A stretch of 63,183 nucleotides of DNA from Mesorhizobium sp. M7A.T.Ca.US.000.02.2.1 (GCF_003996995.1 NZ_RZTT01000003.1:1-63183), one strand, 5' to 3'. Shown: positions 9,937 through 20,751, counted from the first letter of the stretch. Notes: generated by a model not told the origin, from the letters alone. Numbers and translations are program-made.

Positions 9937-10952
9937 GACACGACGATTCGATACCGCCGCTCTCATTCAGTCGCCCGCTTCTTGAGGTCCGTGACCTGAG
10001 TCTCGATTTTGGTACGCCGCGTGGGCGCATCCAGGCCCTGCGTAAGGTTTCTATCGACGTTCCGGCCGCACAAGTGGTTGGCATTGTCGGCGAGAGTGGA
10101 TCTGGAAAATCGACGCTCGCATACACGGTAATGGGCCTCCTTTCTGAAAATGCAGATGTGACCGCCGGCAGTATCCTGTTTGAAGGTAAAGACCTGCTCA
10201 AAATGCCCGCTCAGGCGCGTAGGAACTTGCTCGGCGATCGTCTCTCCATGATCTTTCAGGATCCGATGACCGCACTCAATCCGGTGCGGACCATCGAGAG
10301 CCAGATGATCGATATTCAGCACCACGAACAAGGAAGCCGCAGCGAAAAGCGCGCTCGTGCGCTCGATATGCTTCACCGGGTCGGAATTCCCGATCCCCAA
10401 AGCCGTATCGGCGCCTACCCGCATCACTTCTCTGGCGGCATGCGCCAGCGCGTTTGCATCGCCATGGCGCTTCTAGTGAAACCGGCGCTCCTCGTGGCCG
10501 ACGAGCCAACCACCGCGCTTGATGCGACCTTGGAAGTGCAGATCATTCATTTGCTCAAGGATCTGCAGAAAGAGATCGGCTGCTCGATTCTGTTCGTCTC
10601 CCACCACCTCGGAGCGGTGGCTGAGTTGTGTGACCGGGTCGCCGTCATGTATGCGGGCGAAGTGGTGGAGCAGGGCGCCGTTCGGGACATCTTCCACAAT
10701 CCTGCTCACCCCTACACGCGCGCGCTACTTGAGTGCGATCCCGGGCGGATCAAGAAAAGCACGCGCACTTTGCCGACCATTCCGGGCGAGGTGCCGGGTC
10801 TCCTGGGCACCAAGGTAGGGTGTATCTTTCGGACACGTTGCCGGCAAGCGTTCGATCGCTGTGGGCAAGAGAACCCGGTCGAGTACCGCATCGGCGTAGA
10901 CCAAGTCGCCCGATGCCATCTCCTCGACAAAGAACTGTTGGTTTCGGTATGA
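9933..10952 (+). CDS. peptide ABC transporter ATP-binding protein (DppD type)
   Basis: A 339-residue ATPase that powers the transporter from the cytoplasmic face. Walker [10 protein letters not shown] is at about 53-61, the signature FSGGMRQRV near 167 and Walker [10 protein letters not shown] just after. The C-terminal oligopeptide-transporter extension (GCIFRTRC, with further Cys) is present. The ATGA overlap with the upstream permease and another with the downstream ATPase fix the start and show tight coupling. Confidence 0.9.
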   Translation: MRHDDSIPPLSFSRPLLEVRDLSLDFGTPRGRIQALRKVSIDVPAAQVVGIVGESGSGKSTLAYTVMGLLSENADVTAGSILFEGKDLLKMPAQARRNLLGDRLSMIFQDPMTALNPVRTIESQMIDIQHHEQGSRSEKRARALDMLHRVGIPDPQSRIGAYPHHFSGGMRQRVCIAMALLVKPALLVADEPTTALDATLEVQIIHLLKDLQKEIGCSILFVSHHLGAVAELCDRVAVMYAGEVVEQGAVRDIFHNPAHPYTRALLECDPGRIKKSTRTLPTIPGEVPGLLGTKVGCIFRTRCRQAFDRCGQENPVEYRIGVDQVARCHLLDKELLVSV

Positions 10953-11995
10953 GCGCGCTGCTCCGGGTTGAGGACCTGCTGGTACGTTTCCGCACTATGG
11001 GTCCGCTTAAGGCGCTCGCAACCGGGACGAGAGCCCCTTTCATTGACGCGGTATGTGGTGTGTCCTTTGAAATCCGCAAGGGCGAGACACTGGCCCTTGT
11101 CGGTGAAAGTGGCTCAGGCAAATCCACCATCGCGCGTACGATAATCGGCTTGCAGCGGGCTGTGAGCGGCAGCATCAGCTTCGACGGACAGGAAATTGAG
11201 GAGCTCACCGGGGCCGAACGCAAGCCTTATTTGCGGCGCATGGCGATGATGTTCCAGGATCCCGTCGGCTCGCTCTCGCCGAGGCTGACGGTGCGATCGC
11301 TTCTCACAGAGCCCTTTCGCATCCATGGGCTAAAGGATCGCGATGCCGAAGGCGAAGCGGAGCGACTGCTTCGAATGGTCGGCTTGTCGGCGGAATTTGC
11401 TCGTCGCTACCCCCATCAGCTTTCCGGTGGTCAGGCCAGGCGCGTTGGTATCGCGCGTGCTCTTGCGCTAAGTCCGGACTTGCTTATTGCCGATGAGCCG
11501 ACCGCAGGCCTCGATGTTTCGGTGCAGGGCGAGGTGCTTAATCTTCTCGCGCGGCTTCAAAACGAACTCGGCATGGCGATCTTGATCATCACACACAATC
11601 TTAACGTTGTGCGCCACATGACCGATCGGATGGCGATCATGTATCTCGGCCGCTTTATTGAGGTAGGCTCGACCGAGCGTATTTTCGATCAACCGCGCCA
11701 CCCCTATACAGAGGCGCTGCTTGCGGCCAATCCCGAGCCTGACCCAGATGCGGTGCTCAACAGGATCGAGCTCAAGGGTGAGGTGCCGAGCCTGATGAGG
11801 CGGCCATCCGGTTGCGAGTTCCACACCCGCTGCCGTTACGCGCAGGATATCTGCAGCCGCATTTTCCCCGAACCTTCAACCAGCCCGGATGACCCGGAGC
11901 ACAGCTTCAGATGCCATTTCCCGATCCAGCGTGAAGTCATCTCTGGCTTCGGGCGGCCACACCATACCTCATTCGGAACAAGTGATGGTGACTAA
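10949..11995 (+). CDS. peptide ABC transporter ATP-binding protein (DppF type)
   Basis: A 348-residue ATPase, partner of the preceding one and last gene of the operon. Walker [10 protein letters not shown] is at about residues 53-61, the signature LSGGQARRV near 160 and Walker [13 protein letters not shown] near 180. The C-terminal Cys-containing extension (GCEFHTRCRYAQDIC) is typical of DppF/OppF. Translation starts in an ATGA overlap with the upstream stop. Downstream the operon runs into IS5 debris. Confidence 0.9.
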   Translation: MSALLRVEDLLVRFRTMGPLKALATGTRAPFIDAVCGVSFEIRKGETLALVGESGSGKSTIARTIIGLQRAVSGSISFDGQEIEELTGAERKPYLRRMAMMFQDPVGSLSPRLTVRSLLTEPFRIHGLKDRDAEGEAERLLRMVGLSAEFARRYPHQLSGGQARRVGIARALALSPDLLIADEPTAGLDVSVQGEVLNLLARLQNELGMAILIITHNLNVVRHMTDRMAIMYLGRFIEVGSTERIFDQPRHPYTEALLAANPEPDPDAVLNRIELKGEVPSLMRRPSGCEFHTRCRYAQDICSRIFPEPSTSPDDPEHSFRCHFPIQREVISGFGRPHHTSFGTSDGD

Positions 11996-12009
11996 GGAAG
12001 GTCTCGGCT

Positions 12010-12740
12010 CAGGACCCATTGATCAGAGCCACAAGTGACGGTGGCCTGCGATGCAGATCCCGCGACGAAGGTGTGGGCGCATGTGTCGGAGCGGGTGGCG
12101 ATGCGCCGGCAGTCCTTTAGCTTGGCGAACAGGTCGCGACCTTGTGGCGTTGATGATAAAAGCGTTGTCGTAGGGTTGCGAGCCGGGACAAGCCGTTTCG
12201 CTCCGAGATCCGCGCGCATCCGAAGCGCCCGCACGGAAGCGCTCGAAGACCTGGCGGTGGAATTTTCGGCACACGGTCTTTCGGCGCGCGACATTGAGGG
12301 TGAGCGGTGCCGGAGATCGATCGAGGCATGTACTTGCAGCCGAAGGCGGGATCGCAATGTCGCGCTGCTTCGTGTTTCCCTCCCGTCGTCCGTGGCCTTG
12401 GTGACTTCACAGTTCAGCGCGTCCCGGTCCTTCTGGCGCAGCTTGGCTGGCTTCTTCTGCCGCTGGTGCGGCACCTTTCCTGTCTTGATTTGGGCCTTTT
12501 CAGTATCGCTACTGCGCTGCTTCGCCGCCGCCACGATCGTGGCATCCACGATCTGGCGACCCCTCGCCAGATTGCCGGCCTGCCGAGGTGCTTGTCGAAC
12601 CGGGCAACCGGTCCTCCACCGCCCGGCCCTGCGTGTGGTACTCCCTAAACAACCAGATCGTTTTGGCGTCGGGAACCTTTGTCGCCGAGCCCCAGCCCGA
12701 GAACCGCAAGAAGCAAAGCCGGTCCTGAATCCTCAATCTG
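12010..12740 (-). pseudogene. degenerate IS5-family transposase sequence, apparently two fused remnants
   Basis: From 12740 leftward, frames give LCFLRFSG, KVPDAKTIWLFRE, VDATIVAA and KPAKLRQKDRDA, the N-terminal half of an IS5-type transposase, then a worn AIPAFGYKNH-like block near 12350. From about 12180 to 12010 the text switches to KDCRRIATRSDTCAHTF, the C-terminal signature of the IS427 subgroup. Frames change several times. The two halves belong to different IS5 subgroups, suggesting fused or nested insertions. Confidence 0.65.
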
Positions 12741-12828
12741 AAACTGGGCTTGATCGTCCGAGAGGCTGAAGCGATGGCTGACTACCGCGGCGCCATGGAA
12801 ATGGGCAACCTGTCGCCTTGGACGACAA

Positions 12829-13326
12829 TCACTTCCCCGGTGTTTGCGCTAGGTGCTGAGTCACCTCGAGAGGCACGGCGAAGCTGGCCTTGACGCGATC
12901 CATAACTACCATGGTCTTGAATCCCTTGATGTCATGGTTTTCGTAAAAGAAGCGACGCGTGAACTCTTCATAGTCCTCCATGTCCTTGGCGGTTACGATA
13001 AGAATGAAGTCCGCATCCCCCGTAACATAGAAGCCAATCATTACCTCATGTGTGTTGCGAATTGCCGCTTTGAATCGATCGACGATGTCCGCCCTTTCCC
13101 TTTCGAGGGATACCAGGACGATCATGGTGATATGGCGGCCCACTGCCTTGGGTGAGACAATGGCAACATCCGCTTCTATCACCCTTTCAGCGCGTAGCCG
13201 TTTCAAGCGCCGTTGGCATGCCGTTGGGGACAGATTCACGATTTCAGCTAATTCTTCTGACGTAAGCCGGTTGTTCTTCTGGACAGCTCCAAGAAGTGCG
13301 ACATCTATACGATCCAACTCGGTCAT
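12829..13326 (-). CDS. Lrp/AsnC family transcriptional regulator
   Basis: A 165-residue regulator. The first 60 residues hold the AsnC winged-helix domain (MTELDRIDVALLGAVQ, SPTACQRRLKRLRAERVI), followed by the RAM/AsnC ligand-binding domain with TGDADFILIV near residue 103. The start at 13326 is chosen because AGGA lies 8 bases upstream and members begin at this point; the open frame extends back to 13446. It is the last gene of the peptide-transporter-2/CapA unit, 127 bp after the CapA stop. It may sense an amino acid released from the imported compound; this is inference from context. Confidence 0.87.
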   Translation of the reverse strand: MTELDRIDVALLGAVQKNNRLTSEELAEIVNLSPTACQRRLKRLRAERVIEADVAIVSPKAVGRHITMIVLVSLERERADIVDRFKAAIRNTHEVMIGFYVTGDADFILIVTAKDMEDYEEFTRRFFYENHDIKGFKTMVVMDRVKASFAVPLEVTQHLAQTPGK

Positions 13327-13453
13327 TCCGCGATCCTGCGCAATCCAGCAAACGGTCGCCGGAAGCTTTGCATTGACATCAAGTATAGCTCCGCCATTTA
13401 AGAGGGCTTTCTTCGGGAGCGCGGTTCTTTTATTGATCCGCGTCATCCGCAGC

Positions 13454-14836
13454 CTAGCTGGACCGAAGTCTGATCACACCAATATTGTTTTCGACGGCAA
13501 TTTCGGTACCGAAAGGGTTCGAAAGCTCCTGGAGACGCTCTAGAATTCTGTTTGCTTGCTGGCCGAGCGCGAGTCGAGGGATGCCCCGGTTGGCAAACCT
13601 CTTCGAGTGACCAAGTTCAATTGGATAGATGCGCAATTCGGTAAGTTGATTGTGCTCAAATCGGCTGACTGCGATAATGCTTTCGTAGAAGACCGGGTCC
13701 GCGAATCCCGGGTCTGTCTTATAACCTCTCGCCATCTCATCGACTGTCACCTCGGCATCAGTGTCGCTCCGCGGATCCTTGCCATGAGCGGTGAACATGT
13801 CGGCGCCTACGGGCGTCCGCAAGTCGTCCATGATGAAGTTCCCAACGCTGTAGAGAATCGGCCTGCCCTTGTAGATCTCAATGCCTCTAAGCTGGTGCGG
13901 TCCATGCACGATATACGCATCGGCCCCGGCATCGATCATTTTGTGCGCAAAGGATTGTTCGTAGTCGGGCAACTGCTGGCTCCAATTCCCGGGCTCATGC
14001 CCATGGTTGGTGACGATGCAGAAGTCAGCAAACTGCTTGCCTCGGCGAACGTTTCGTAGGATGTCCGCGACATCGCTCTCATCGGGTTCGTAGCTGAAAC
14101 CGACCTGGTCGCCCGCCTTGTACCTCGCTCCAGCGAGTGCGAGGCCGTTTGGATCGTTACGGCCGGGCCTGTAATTGGGCAGCGCATCGCGGACTTGCCT
14201 CAAGTTCTCGAGCATCGCCCGAGGGACTACTATGCTTTCTTCCAGACGAAGGGCAGAGAGGCCGGGTCTGCCCGGCGCCTCGCCGGCAGGATCGCACGCG
14301 CGAGACATAGGAGTAAACGTCGTGGCAAATGAAATGAGCGCCACCCGAGCGCGTGGAGTCTCCAGGAACCGGGCGGCGCCGGCTTGTGCAAGATTTTCGC
14401 CAACACCTGCGTAAACGATTCCGTTCTGATCCAGTGCTCGGCACGTCTCCCGCATGCCTTCAACACCCCAGTCGAGGGTATGGTTGTTGGCGTAGCTGAC
14501 CAGGTTGAAGCCCATGGCCTTCAGATCAGGCCCGAGTTCTGGCAGGCTGACGTGATATGCGCCCCCGTACTCGGCCTGCGGACTTCCGTTGAACGATCGG
14601 ATGTCAAAGATGTTGGTTTCCATATTGCCGAACGTGACATCGGCATCTCGAAGGATCTTTACGATGTCGTCAAAGCCGGGATGCTGACCCTTCGTCAGTG
14701 GCCGGGTCACGATCAGATCGCCCACCGCGACCATCGTGAAACCGTCCGCAACATTCGTTGCAATTGAACCGGTCGGATCATAGCTCCCGGTCTGCTGGGC
14801 GAGAGAAGAACCCTTCTCGTGTCGATCTTTTTCCAT
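13454..14836 (-). CDS. CapA-family (PGA_cap) metallophosphatase-like protein 2
   Basis: A 460-residue CapA/YwtB family protein, distinct from but related to the one at 3689-5008. Family signatures run in order: VGDLIVTR near residue 38, GNMETNIFD, SYANNHTLDWG, VTNHGHEPGN, then VHGPHQLRGIEIYKG and ILYSVGNFIMDD. No signal peptide is visible. It lies 111 bp after the DppF-type ATPase and before the Lrp gene, on the same strand as the five transporter genes, so it probably shares their transcript. Association with peptide importers rather than capsule genes argues against a capsule role; processing of an imported peptide-like molecule is inference. Confidence 0.82.
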   Translation of the reverse strand: MEKDRHEKGSSLAQQTGSYDPTGSIATNVADGFTMVAVGDLIVTRPLTKGQHPGFDDIVKILRDADVTFGNMETNIFDIRSFNGSPQAEYGGAYHVSLPELGPDLKAMGFNLVSYANNHTLDWGVEGMRETCRALDQNGIVYAGVGENLAQAGAARFLETPRARVALISFATTFTPMSRACDPAGEAPGRPGLSALRLEESIVVPRAMLENLRQVRDALPNYRPGRNDPNGLALAGARYKAGDQVGFSYEPDESDVADILRNVRRGKQFADFCIVTNHGHEPGNWSQQLPDYEQSFAHKMIDAGADAYIVHGPHQLRGIEIYKGRPILYSVGNFIMDDLRTPVGADMFTAHGKDPRSDTDAEVTVDEMARGYKTDPGFADPVFYESIIAVSRFEHNQLTELRIYPIELGHSKRFANRGIPRLALGQQANRILERLQELSNPFGTEIAVENNIGVIRLRSS

Positions 14837-14947
14837 AAGCTTCGCTTTAATTGTTTTCTTGCTGCACTTGGCGTGATGTTCACGTCAGCACCGCACTCGA
14901 GATCTTCGATCGGGTGAGAGGGGCTGGGGCTATGCCACAGCGATGAG

Positions 14948-15964
14948 CTAAGGAGGATTGGCCGCCGCAGCCGGTTGGGCCGGGATGTCGGTGGCCGGAG
15001 CGCGAACATGACAGGCGACGACCCGTCCGTCTGCCATTGGGACCAAAGGCGGCACTTCGATGCGGCAACGCTCGATCGCGAGCGGGCAACGCGGATGAAA
15101 CGCGCACCCGCTCGGCGGGTTGATCGGACTTGGCACCTCGCCCTCGACGGGCGACTCCAGCCGAACCCGCGTCGGATCCGGAACCGGAGCTGCCGCGATC
15201 AGCGCCTCGGTGTAGGGATGGACCGGTTTCGCGAAGAGCGCCTCGCTCGGGGCGAGCTCCACGATCCGCCCCAAATACATGACCGCAACGCGATGTGCGA
15301 TATGCTCCACGACGCCGAGGTCATGCGAAATGAAGACGAAGGCGATGCCCATCTGCTGCTGGAGATCCAGAAGCAGATTCAGGATCTGCGCCTGCACGGA
15401 GACGTCGAGGGCTGACACCGCTTCGTCTGCGATGATGAGAGAGGGGTTGAGCGACAGGGCGCGGGCAATACCGAGCCGCTGGCGCTGACCGCCCGACAAT
15501 TCGGACGGCAGCCTGTGCATCATTTCGGGCGACATTCCGACTTTTCGCAGAAGGTCCGTGGCGAGTGCCTGGCGCTGCTTGCGGCTAAGACGTTCAAAAT
15601 TCTCGACGGGTTCGGTGATAATTTGCCCGGCCGTGAGGCGGGGATTCAGGGACGAGTAAGGATCCTGAAACACCATCTGCATCCGACGGCGCCACGCGTG
15701 AAGCGCGTCCTTCTTGAGGCCCGCAATGTCGGTCCCGTCGATCAGTACGCGGCCACCCGTCGGCTCGACGAGCCGCATCAGGAGCCGCGCGACGGTGGAC
15801 TTGCCGCAGCCGGACTCGCCGACGATGCAAAGCGTCCCGCCCGCCTCAACGGTGAAGGATACATCCTCCACCGCTCGGATCACCGGAATGCTTTTCTTGA
15901 AGAGGCCCGAGCCAAGCGGATAGTGCTTGGTCAGCTTCTCGACTTTTAGCAGAGGTCCGTTCAT
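14948..15964 (-). CDS. peptide ABC transporter 2, ATP-binding protein (DppF type)
   Basis: A 338-residue ATPase. Walker [10 protein letters not shown] is near residue 58, the signature LSGGQRQRL near 160 and Walker [13 protein letters not shown] near 182. The Cys-containing oligopeptide extension ([15 protein letters not shown]) is near the end. The ATG at 15964 overlaps the upstream stop by ATGA, which fixes the start. The Walker B region has ADEAVSALD in place of the more usual ADEPTSALD, seen in other DppF proteins. Confidence 0.9.
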   Translation of the reverse strand: MNGPLLKVEKLTKHYPLGSGLFKKSIPVIRAVEDVSFTVEAGGTLCIVGESGCGKSTVARLLMRLVEPTGGRVLIDGTDIAGLKKDALHAWRRRMQMVFQDPYSSLNPRLTAGQIITEPVENFERLSRKQRQALATDLLRKVGMSPEMMHRLPSELSGGQRQRLGIARALSLNPSLIIADEAVSALDVSVQAQILNLLLDLQQQMGIAFVFISHDLGVVEHIAHRVAVMYLGRIVELAPSEALFAKPVHPYTEALIAAAPVPDPTRVRLESPVEGEVPSPINPPSGCAFHPRCPLAIERCRIEVPPLVPMADGRVVACHVRAPATDIPAQPAAAANPP

Positions 15965-16968
15965 GCGCCCATCACCTCTTCGGCGCGCCAGCAAGCTGCG
16001 GCGTGGCTCAACCCGACATCACGCATGGCGGGCGTCTTGTCGCGGCAAATGTCGATAGCGAACGGGCAGCGAGGAGCAAAGCTGCAGCCCACAATGGGCT
16101 CGCGTAGGCTTGGCACAATGCCGGGAATTTCTGGAAGGCGGCGCTGACGGCCACGCCGCGGATCAGGCACCGACCGCATCAGCCCCTGGGTGTAAGGATG
16201 CGCGGGACGCGCAAACAAATCTATCACGTTCGCTTGTTCTACGATCCGACCAGCATACATCACGATCACGCGTTGGCATGTCTCTGCGACAACGCCCAGG
16301 TCATGCGTGATGAAAATGACGGCCGTTCCCGTGCGCTCTTTCAGCTCGACGATGAGCCGCAGGATCTGCGCCTGGATAGTAACGTCGAGCGCAGTGGTCG
16401 GCTCGTCGGCGATCAACAGTTCCGGCGAGCAGGCAAGAGCCATGGCGATCATGGCGCGCTGGCGCATGCCGCCTGACATTTCGTGAGGATAGTTGTTGAC
16501 GCGACGCTCGGGATCCGCGATCCGCACGAGACGCAGCATCTCTTCGGCTTTCTTCATGGCCGCCGGGCGGGAAGCCTTGGTGTGGATCTGCACCGCCTCG
16601 GCGATCTGGTGGCCGACCGTGTAGACCGGGTTCAGGCTCGTCATCGGCTCCTGAAAGATCATGGCGATCCGGTCGCCGCGGGTCTTTCGCATCTCCCGAT
16701 CGGACAGCTGAAGCAGGTCGCGTCCCTGGAAACGGACCTCGCCGCCGACGGTCCTGGCGGTCTGCTTCGGCAGCAGGCGAAGGATCGACAGGGCGGTGAC
16801 GCTCTTCCCGCATCCGGATTCGCCAACGACGCCGAGCGTCTCGCCTTTCTTGACCTGGAAGCTGATGCCGCCCAGGGCACGAGTGACGCTTTCTTCGCCA
16901 AAGAAATGCGTTTCGAGGTTTCGCACGTCGAGCAGCAAGTCGTTCCCTAACCTTTGATGCATCTGCAT
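15961..16968 (-). CDS. peptide ABC transporter 2, ATP-binding protein (DppD type)
   Basis: A 335-residue ATPase with Walker A GESGCGKS near residue 49, signature MSGGMRQRA near 160, Walker [13 protein letters not shown] near 180, and the C-terminal [15 protein letters not shown] block. The chosen ATG at 16968 follows the upstream permease stop after one base; a second ATG two codons on is possible. The stop overlaps the DppF start. Confidence 0.9.
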   Translation of the reverse strand: MQMHQRLGNDLLLDVRNLETHFFGEESVTRALGGISFQVKKGETLGVVGESGCGKSVTALSILRLLPKQTARTVGGEVRFQGRDLLQLSDREMRKTRGDRIAMIFQEPMTSLNPVYTVGHQIAEAVQIHTKASRPAAMKKAEEMLRLVRIADPERRVNNYPHEMSGGMRQRAMIAMALACSPELLIADEPTTALDVTIQAQILRLIVELKERTGTAVIFITHDLGVVAETCQRVIVMYAGRIVEQANVIDLFARPAHPYTQGLMRSVPDPRRGRQRRLPEIPGIVPSLREPIVGCSFAPRCPFAIDICRDKTPAMRDVGLSHAAACWRAEEVMGA

Positions 16969-16969
16969 G

Positions 16970-17851
16970 TCAGCGCCTCTGCTTGGCGCGGGGATCGAAC
17001 AGGTCGCGCAGGCCGTCCCCGAGCAGGTTGACGGCAAGGACGGTGACGGCAAGACAGATACCGGGGGCGAAGATCGTCAATGGGGCGATGGCGAGATACA
17101 GGCGCGAACTGGCGATCATGTTGCCCCAGCTCGGAATCTCGGGCGGCACGCCCACGCCGAGGAAGCTCAGCCCCGCCTCCGTCAGGATCGCGCTGGCGCA
17201 GACGGTAGCGCCCTGGAGCATTAGCGCCGGAATGGTGCTCGGCAGGATATGTCGCCACAGCACTTTCGGCAGGCGCGCCCCGCCGCAGAGCGCGGCCTCC
17301 ACATAGGGACGCTCGCGAACACCCAGAACCACAGAACGAACCAGCCGCGCGACGGCTGGCGTCTCAGGGATGGCGATGGCGACGATGAGGATGCCGATCC
17401 CCGGTCCTATCAGAGAAATGAGCGCAATCGCCAGCAGAATCGTCGGGATCGACATCAGGCCGTCCATGACCCGCATGACGACATTGTCGAAGCTGCGGCT
17501 GTAACCTGCGATGACACCGATCAGGAGCCCGACCACGGCCGCGCTCGCTGCCGACAGCAGCCCGACCAGGAGGGAGATGCGGGCACCGAAGATCGTTCGC
17601 GCAAACACATCCCGGCCCAGATTGTCGCTCCCAAACCACATTTCGGCGGAAGGCGGCTGAAGGCGTTTGAACGGATCCATGTTCCCCGGATCGCCAGCGT
17701 AAAGTGGGGCAGCCAGCGCCAGGATGATCAGAAGCCCCAGCAGGCCGCCGCCTATCAAGACCAACGGATGGCGTCTTGCCAGACGCGGAAGGTCAGACAG
17801 GCGAAGTCGCCCCGCCGGAACATATTCAACTGGTGCCGACAAATTCGTCAT
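16970..17851 (-). CDS. peptide ABC transporter 2, permease (DppC type)
   Basis: A 293-residue inner-membrane permease. After a hydrophilic N-terminus a first helix spans about residues 31-50, followed by the DppC motif [20 protein letters not shown] near 72 and the transport domain. The EAA-type loop ([19 protein letters not shown]) is near 187. It starts one base after the preceding permease stop. Confidence 0.9.
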   Translation of the reverse strand: MTNLSAPVEYVPAGRLRLSDLPRLARRHPLVLIGGGLLGLLIILALAAPLYAGDPGNMDPFKRLQPPSAEMWFGSDNLGRDVFARTIFGARISLLVGLLSAASAAVVGLLIGVIAGYSRSFDNVVMRVMDGLMSIPTILLAIALISLIGPGIGILIVAIAIPETPAVARLVRSVVLGVRERPYVEAALCGGARLPKVLWRHILPSTIPALMLQGATVCASAILTEAGLSFLGVGVPPEIPSWGNMIASSRLYLAIAPLTIFAPGICLAVTVLAVNLLGDGLRDLFDPRAKQRR

Positions 17852-17852
17852 T

Positions 17853-18794
17853 TCAGTACCGGATGCGCGGATCGATCAGGGTGTACGCCAGATCGACCGT
17901 GAGGTTGATCAGTACGTACAAACCCGAAGTCAGGATGAGCACGCTCTGAATGATCGGATAGTCACGGTTGTTGATTGCATCGACGACCAGACGGCCAATG
18001 CCGGGTATGTTGAACACGGTTTCCGTGAGGACGACGCCGCCGATCAGATAGGCGAAGCTGATGCCGATGACGGTCAGGATCGGGACCCCGGCATTCTTCA
18101 GAGCATGATGAAAAAGCATGGCATAGGACGAAGCGCCCTTGGCCGCGGCTGTTCGCATATAGTCTTCTGACAGAACTTCGACCATGCTTGCCCGGGTAAC
18201 TCGGGCGATGAATGCAATGTAGCCAAGACTTAACGCCACGGTGGGCAGGACCAGATGCACGAACCATCGGCCCAGATCAACCTCGATCGGCACGTATCCC
18301 TGTACCGGCAGCCAGCGGGTCCTGATAGCGAAGAAGTAGATGAGGAAAAAGCCGATCACAAAGACGGGGATGGAATACCCAAAAGCTGAAAAGGCCGTGA
18401 GGAGCCGATCGACCGGACGCCCGGTTCGCCACGCTGCAAGGATACCGAAGGAGACCCCCACCGTCACCGAAAGGATCATTGTTAGGATCGACAACGAAAT
18501 GGTTGGTTCCAGCCGCTGCGCGACGAGTTCAAGGACCGGCCACCCACTGAAAATCGATGTCCCGAAGTCTCCCTGGAGAATGCTGAACGCCCAGCGCATA
18601 AACTGAACGGACAGCGGCGCGTTGAGCCCCAACTGTTCGCGGATAGCGGCGACTGCTTCGGGTGGAGCATTCCTACCGGCGATCATGGCCGCCGGATCGC
18701 CGGGCGCCAGCCTGAGAAGCAGGAACACAAAAACTCCGACCATCGCCATGACGGCGATGGCCGAAACTATCCTGCGAAGGATGTAATTACCCAT
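17853..18794 (-). CDS. peptide ABC transporter 2, permease (DppB type)
   Basis: A 313-residue BPD_transp_1 permease beginning MGNYILRRIVSA with a first helix at about residues 9-29. The EAA loop (SEDYMRTAAAKGAS) is near 205. Its ATG shares one base with the TGA stop of the binding-protein gene (TGATG), which supports this start over the longer open frame to 18926 and implies translational coupling. Confidence 0.9.
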   Translation of the reverse strand: MGNYILRRIVSAIAVMAMVGVFVFLLLRLAPGDPAAMIAGRNAPPEAVAAIREQLGLNAPLSVQFMRWAFSILQGDFGTSIFSGWPVLELVAQRLEPTISLSILTMILSVTVGVSFGILAAWRTGRPVDRLLTAFSAFGYSIPVFVIGFFLIYFFAIRTRWLPVQGYVPIEVDLGRWFVHLVLPTVALSLGYIAFIARVTRASMVEVLSEDYMRTAAAKGASSYAMLFHHALKNAGVPILTVIGISFAYLIGGVVLTETVFNIPGIGRLVVDAINNRDYPIIQSVLILTSGLYVLINLTVDLAYTLIDPRIRY

Positions 18795-20401
18795 CAGGCT
18801 GAGGTCTTCTGCATATTCCACATCGGCACGATTTGAGGCATGCCAATAACGCCAGTCAGCGTCTTGCGTCGCGTGATTGGCGAGACATATTTTCCCAACC
18901 TCACATCGCCGACGAAGTCCCACCATAATTTTTGCATCTTGCGGGCCACTGCCTTGCGCTCTTCAAGCGATTCGACATCCGCCCACTTGACCCGCAGCGC
19001 CTCATATTCGTCGTTCGTCGGCCAGCCGTACCAAGCCTTGTCACCATTCGCGAGGAGGAATGGTGAGGCGAGCGGATTGCCGAGCGAATAGTCAGGTTCC
19101 GACGTAATGAACACGCTCCAGCCGCCGTTCTCGACAGGGTCTTTGCTTGCCCGGCGCGTGGAAAGCTCACCCCAGGTCATTGACGCGAGCTCGGCATTGA
19201 CTCCAATCTTCCGCAGCGAGGCCGCCAAAAGCTGCGAGGCATTGTCGCCCTCGCGCCAGTCCGTCGCAGTCAGAATGACTACCTTCTCGCCGGCGTATCC
19301 GGCCTCCGCGAGGAGCTGCTTAGCCTTTTCGGGATCGCCATCCTCCTTGTACCATCCTGTGTTCTCGTCGTTGGAAACCGGCGTAGTGTCTCCAAAGATC
19401 GAAGTGACCGTTTTGAAGTATTTTGGGTTGCCGAAGGCGGCGCGCAACATCGCCTTCTGATCGATTAGGTGGAGCACCGCCTGGCGCACCTTGACGTTGT
19501 TGAACGGCGGCTGCAGGAAATTCATTCGCAGGACCATGTCCCACCCTCCCTTGTCCAGAACCTGGAGTTCAAGGTTGGGATCGCTTTCGATCACTGGGTA
19601 AAGATCGGCGGGCGGGTCCTGCAGGTAATCAATCTCACCAGCTTGCAAGGCCGCGAGAGCGGTCTGCTGATCGGCGACATTCTCCCAAATGACTCGATCG
19701 ACGTTGACGATCTTCCCGCCGGCCAATCCATCGGATGGCTCTTTGCGCGGCACGTATTTGTCGTTACGGTCGTAGGTGAAGCTCGCACCCGGCTTGGCGA
19801 GGGCTTCATTGAACCTGAACGGCCCCGAGCCGATATTTGTGGTCACCTGTTCGGTTGCGGGGCGATTGGCGTCCTTTTCGCGCATTATGAACAGGCACGG
19901 AGGAGTCAGGTCCGCTAGGATATCGATCAGCACCCCAAGCGGATCCTTGAGCGAGATCGTGAACGTCTTGTCGTCTTTCGTCGAAATGTCGCTGGCCCTG
20001 GCCAGGATAATTTGCCCGCCGGGATGAACCTGTCCCCAGCGGCGGATCGAAGCCACACAGTCCGCCGCGGTGACCGGAGTGCCGTCATGCCAGCCCAGAC
20101 CGTCCCGGAGCTCGAATGTATAGGTCTTCTTGTCGTTGGAAACGCCCCACTTCCCCACCATTTGCGCCCGCGGCATCAACTTGGAGTCGAGCGTGAACAG
20201 GGTATCGTAAATCGCCGCGCCGTGATCAGCGGTAATGTTAGTTGCCGTCCAGATCGGATCGAACACGCGGAGATCACCCTTCACCATCCGAACGGTCTGC
20301 CCCGCAGTCGGTGTCGTCTGCGCCCGCAGAACCGACGGGATCGACACAGCCAAGCCGGCGGCAATGCCGGCCTTAAAGAGGTGGCGCCGGGAGATCGTCA
20401 T
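18794..20401 (-). CDS. peptide ABC transporter 2, substrate-binding protein (SBP_bac_5), Tat-exported
   Basis: A 535-residue periplasmic binding protein. SRRHLFKAGIAAGLAVSIP at residues 4-22 is a compact Tat signal with cleavage probably after VLRA near 27. Family blocks such as VTAADCVASIRRWGQV near 115 are present. AAGGGG precedes the ATG by about 8 bases. It heads a seven-gene unit (SBP, two permeases, two ATPases, CapA, Lrp). The regulatory element at 20752-20788 is 350 bp upstream. It is only distantly similar to the first binding protein, so the two transporters probably take different ligands. Confidence 0.9.
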   Translation of the reverse strand: MTISRRHLFKAGIAAGLAVSIPSVLRAQTTPTAGQTVRMVKGDLRVFDPIWTATNITADHGAAIYDTLFTLDSKLMPRAQMVGKWGVSNDKKTYTFELRDGLGWHDGTPVTAADCVASIRRWGQVHPGGQIILARASDISTKDDKTFTISLKDPLGVLIDILADLTPPCLFIMREKDANRPATEQVTTNIGSGPFRFNEALAKPGASFTYDRNDKYVPRKEPSDGLAGGKIVNVDRVIWENVADQQTALAALQAGEIDYLQDPPADLYPVIESDPNLELQVLDKGGWDMVLRMNFLQPPFNNVKVRQAVLHLIDQKAMLRAAFGNPKYFKTVTSIFGDTTPVSNDENTGWYKEDGDPEKAKQLLAEAGYAGEKVVILTATDWREGDNASQLLAASLRKIGVNAELASMTWGELSTRRASKDPVENGGWSVFITSEPDYSLGNPLASPFLLANGDKAWYGWPTNDEYEALRVKWADVESLEERKAVARKMQKLWWDFVGDVRLGKYVSPITRRKTLTGVIGMPQIVPMWNMQKTSA

Positions 20402-20751
20402 TTTTTATTCCCCTTTTGATTTTGTGCATTGTAATTTCGTCATGCGCCCGATGGCCCTTGTGCCAAGCGCTATTAGTTAGAGAGTACAGCCAGTAGGTAC
20501 TTCCCTTGTGCTTCAATTCGCTGACGCCACCTTGGCGGGCCACCAACTCGCACATGTCCGCGCTACCCAGTGCCACGATCAATCAAAAGCTGCCGTACGT
20601 GCAGAACTTCACACAGGGAGAGTTGGCGCATCCCTGCCGATCAGCAGTTGCACTATTCGCTCCGCTCACCCAGATTTCACGAGATCAGGTACCATTTTGC
20701 CGCTCTCATCGGCTCCATTGGGTGAGAATAGCTCGCGCTAGCAGAATCACG

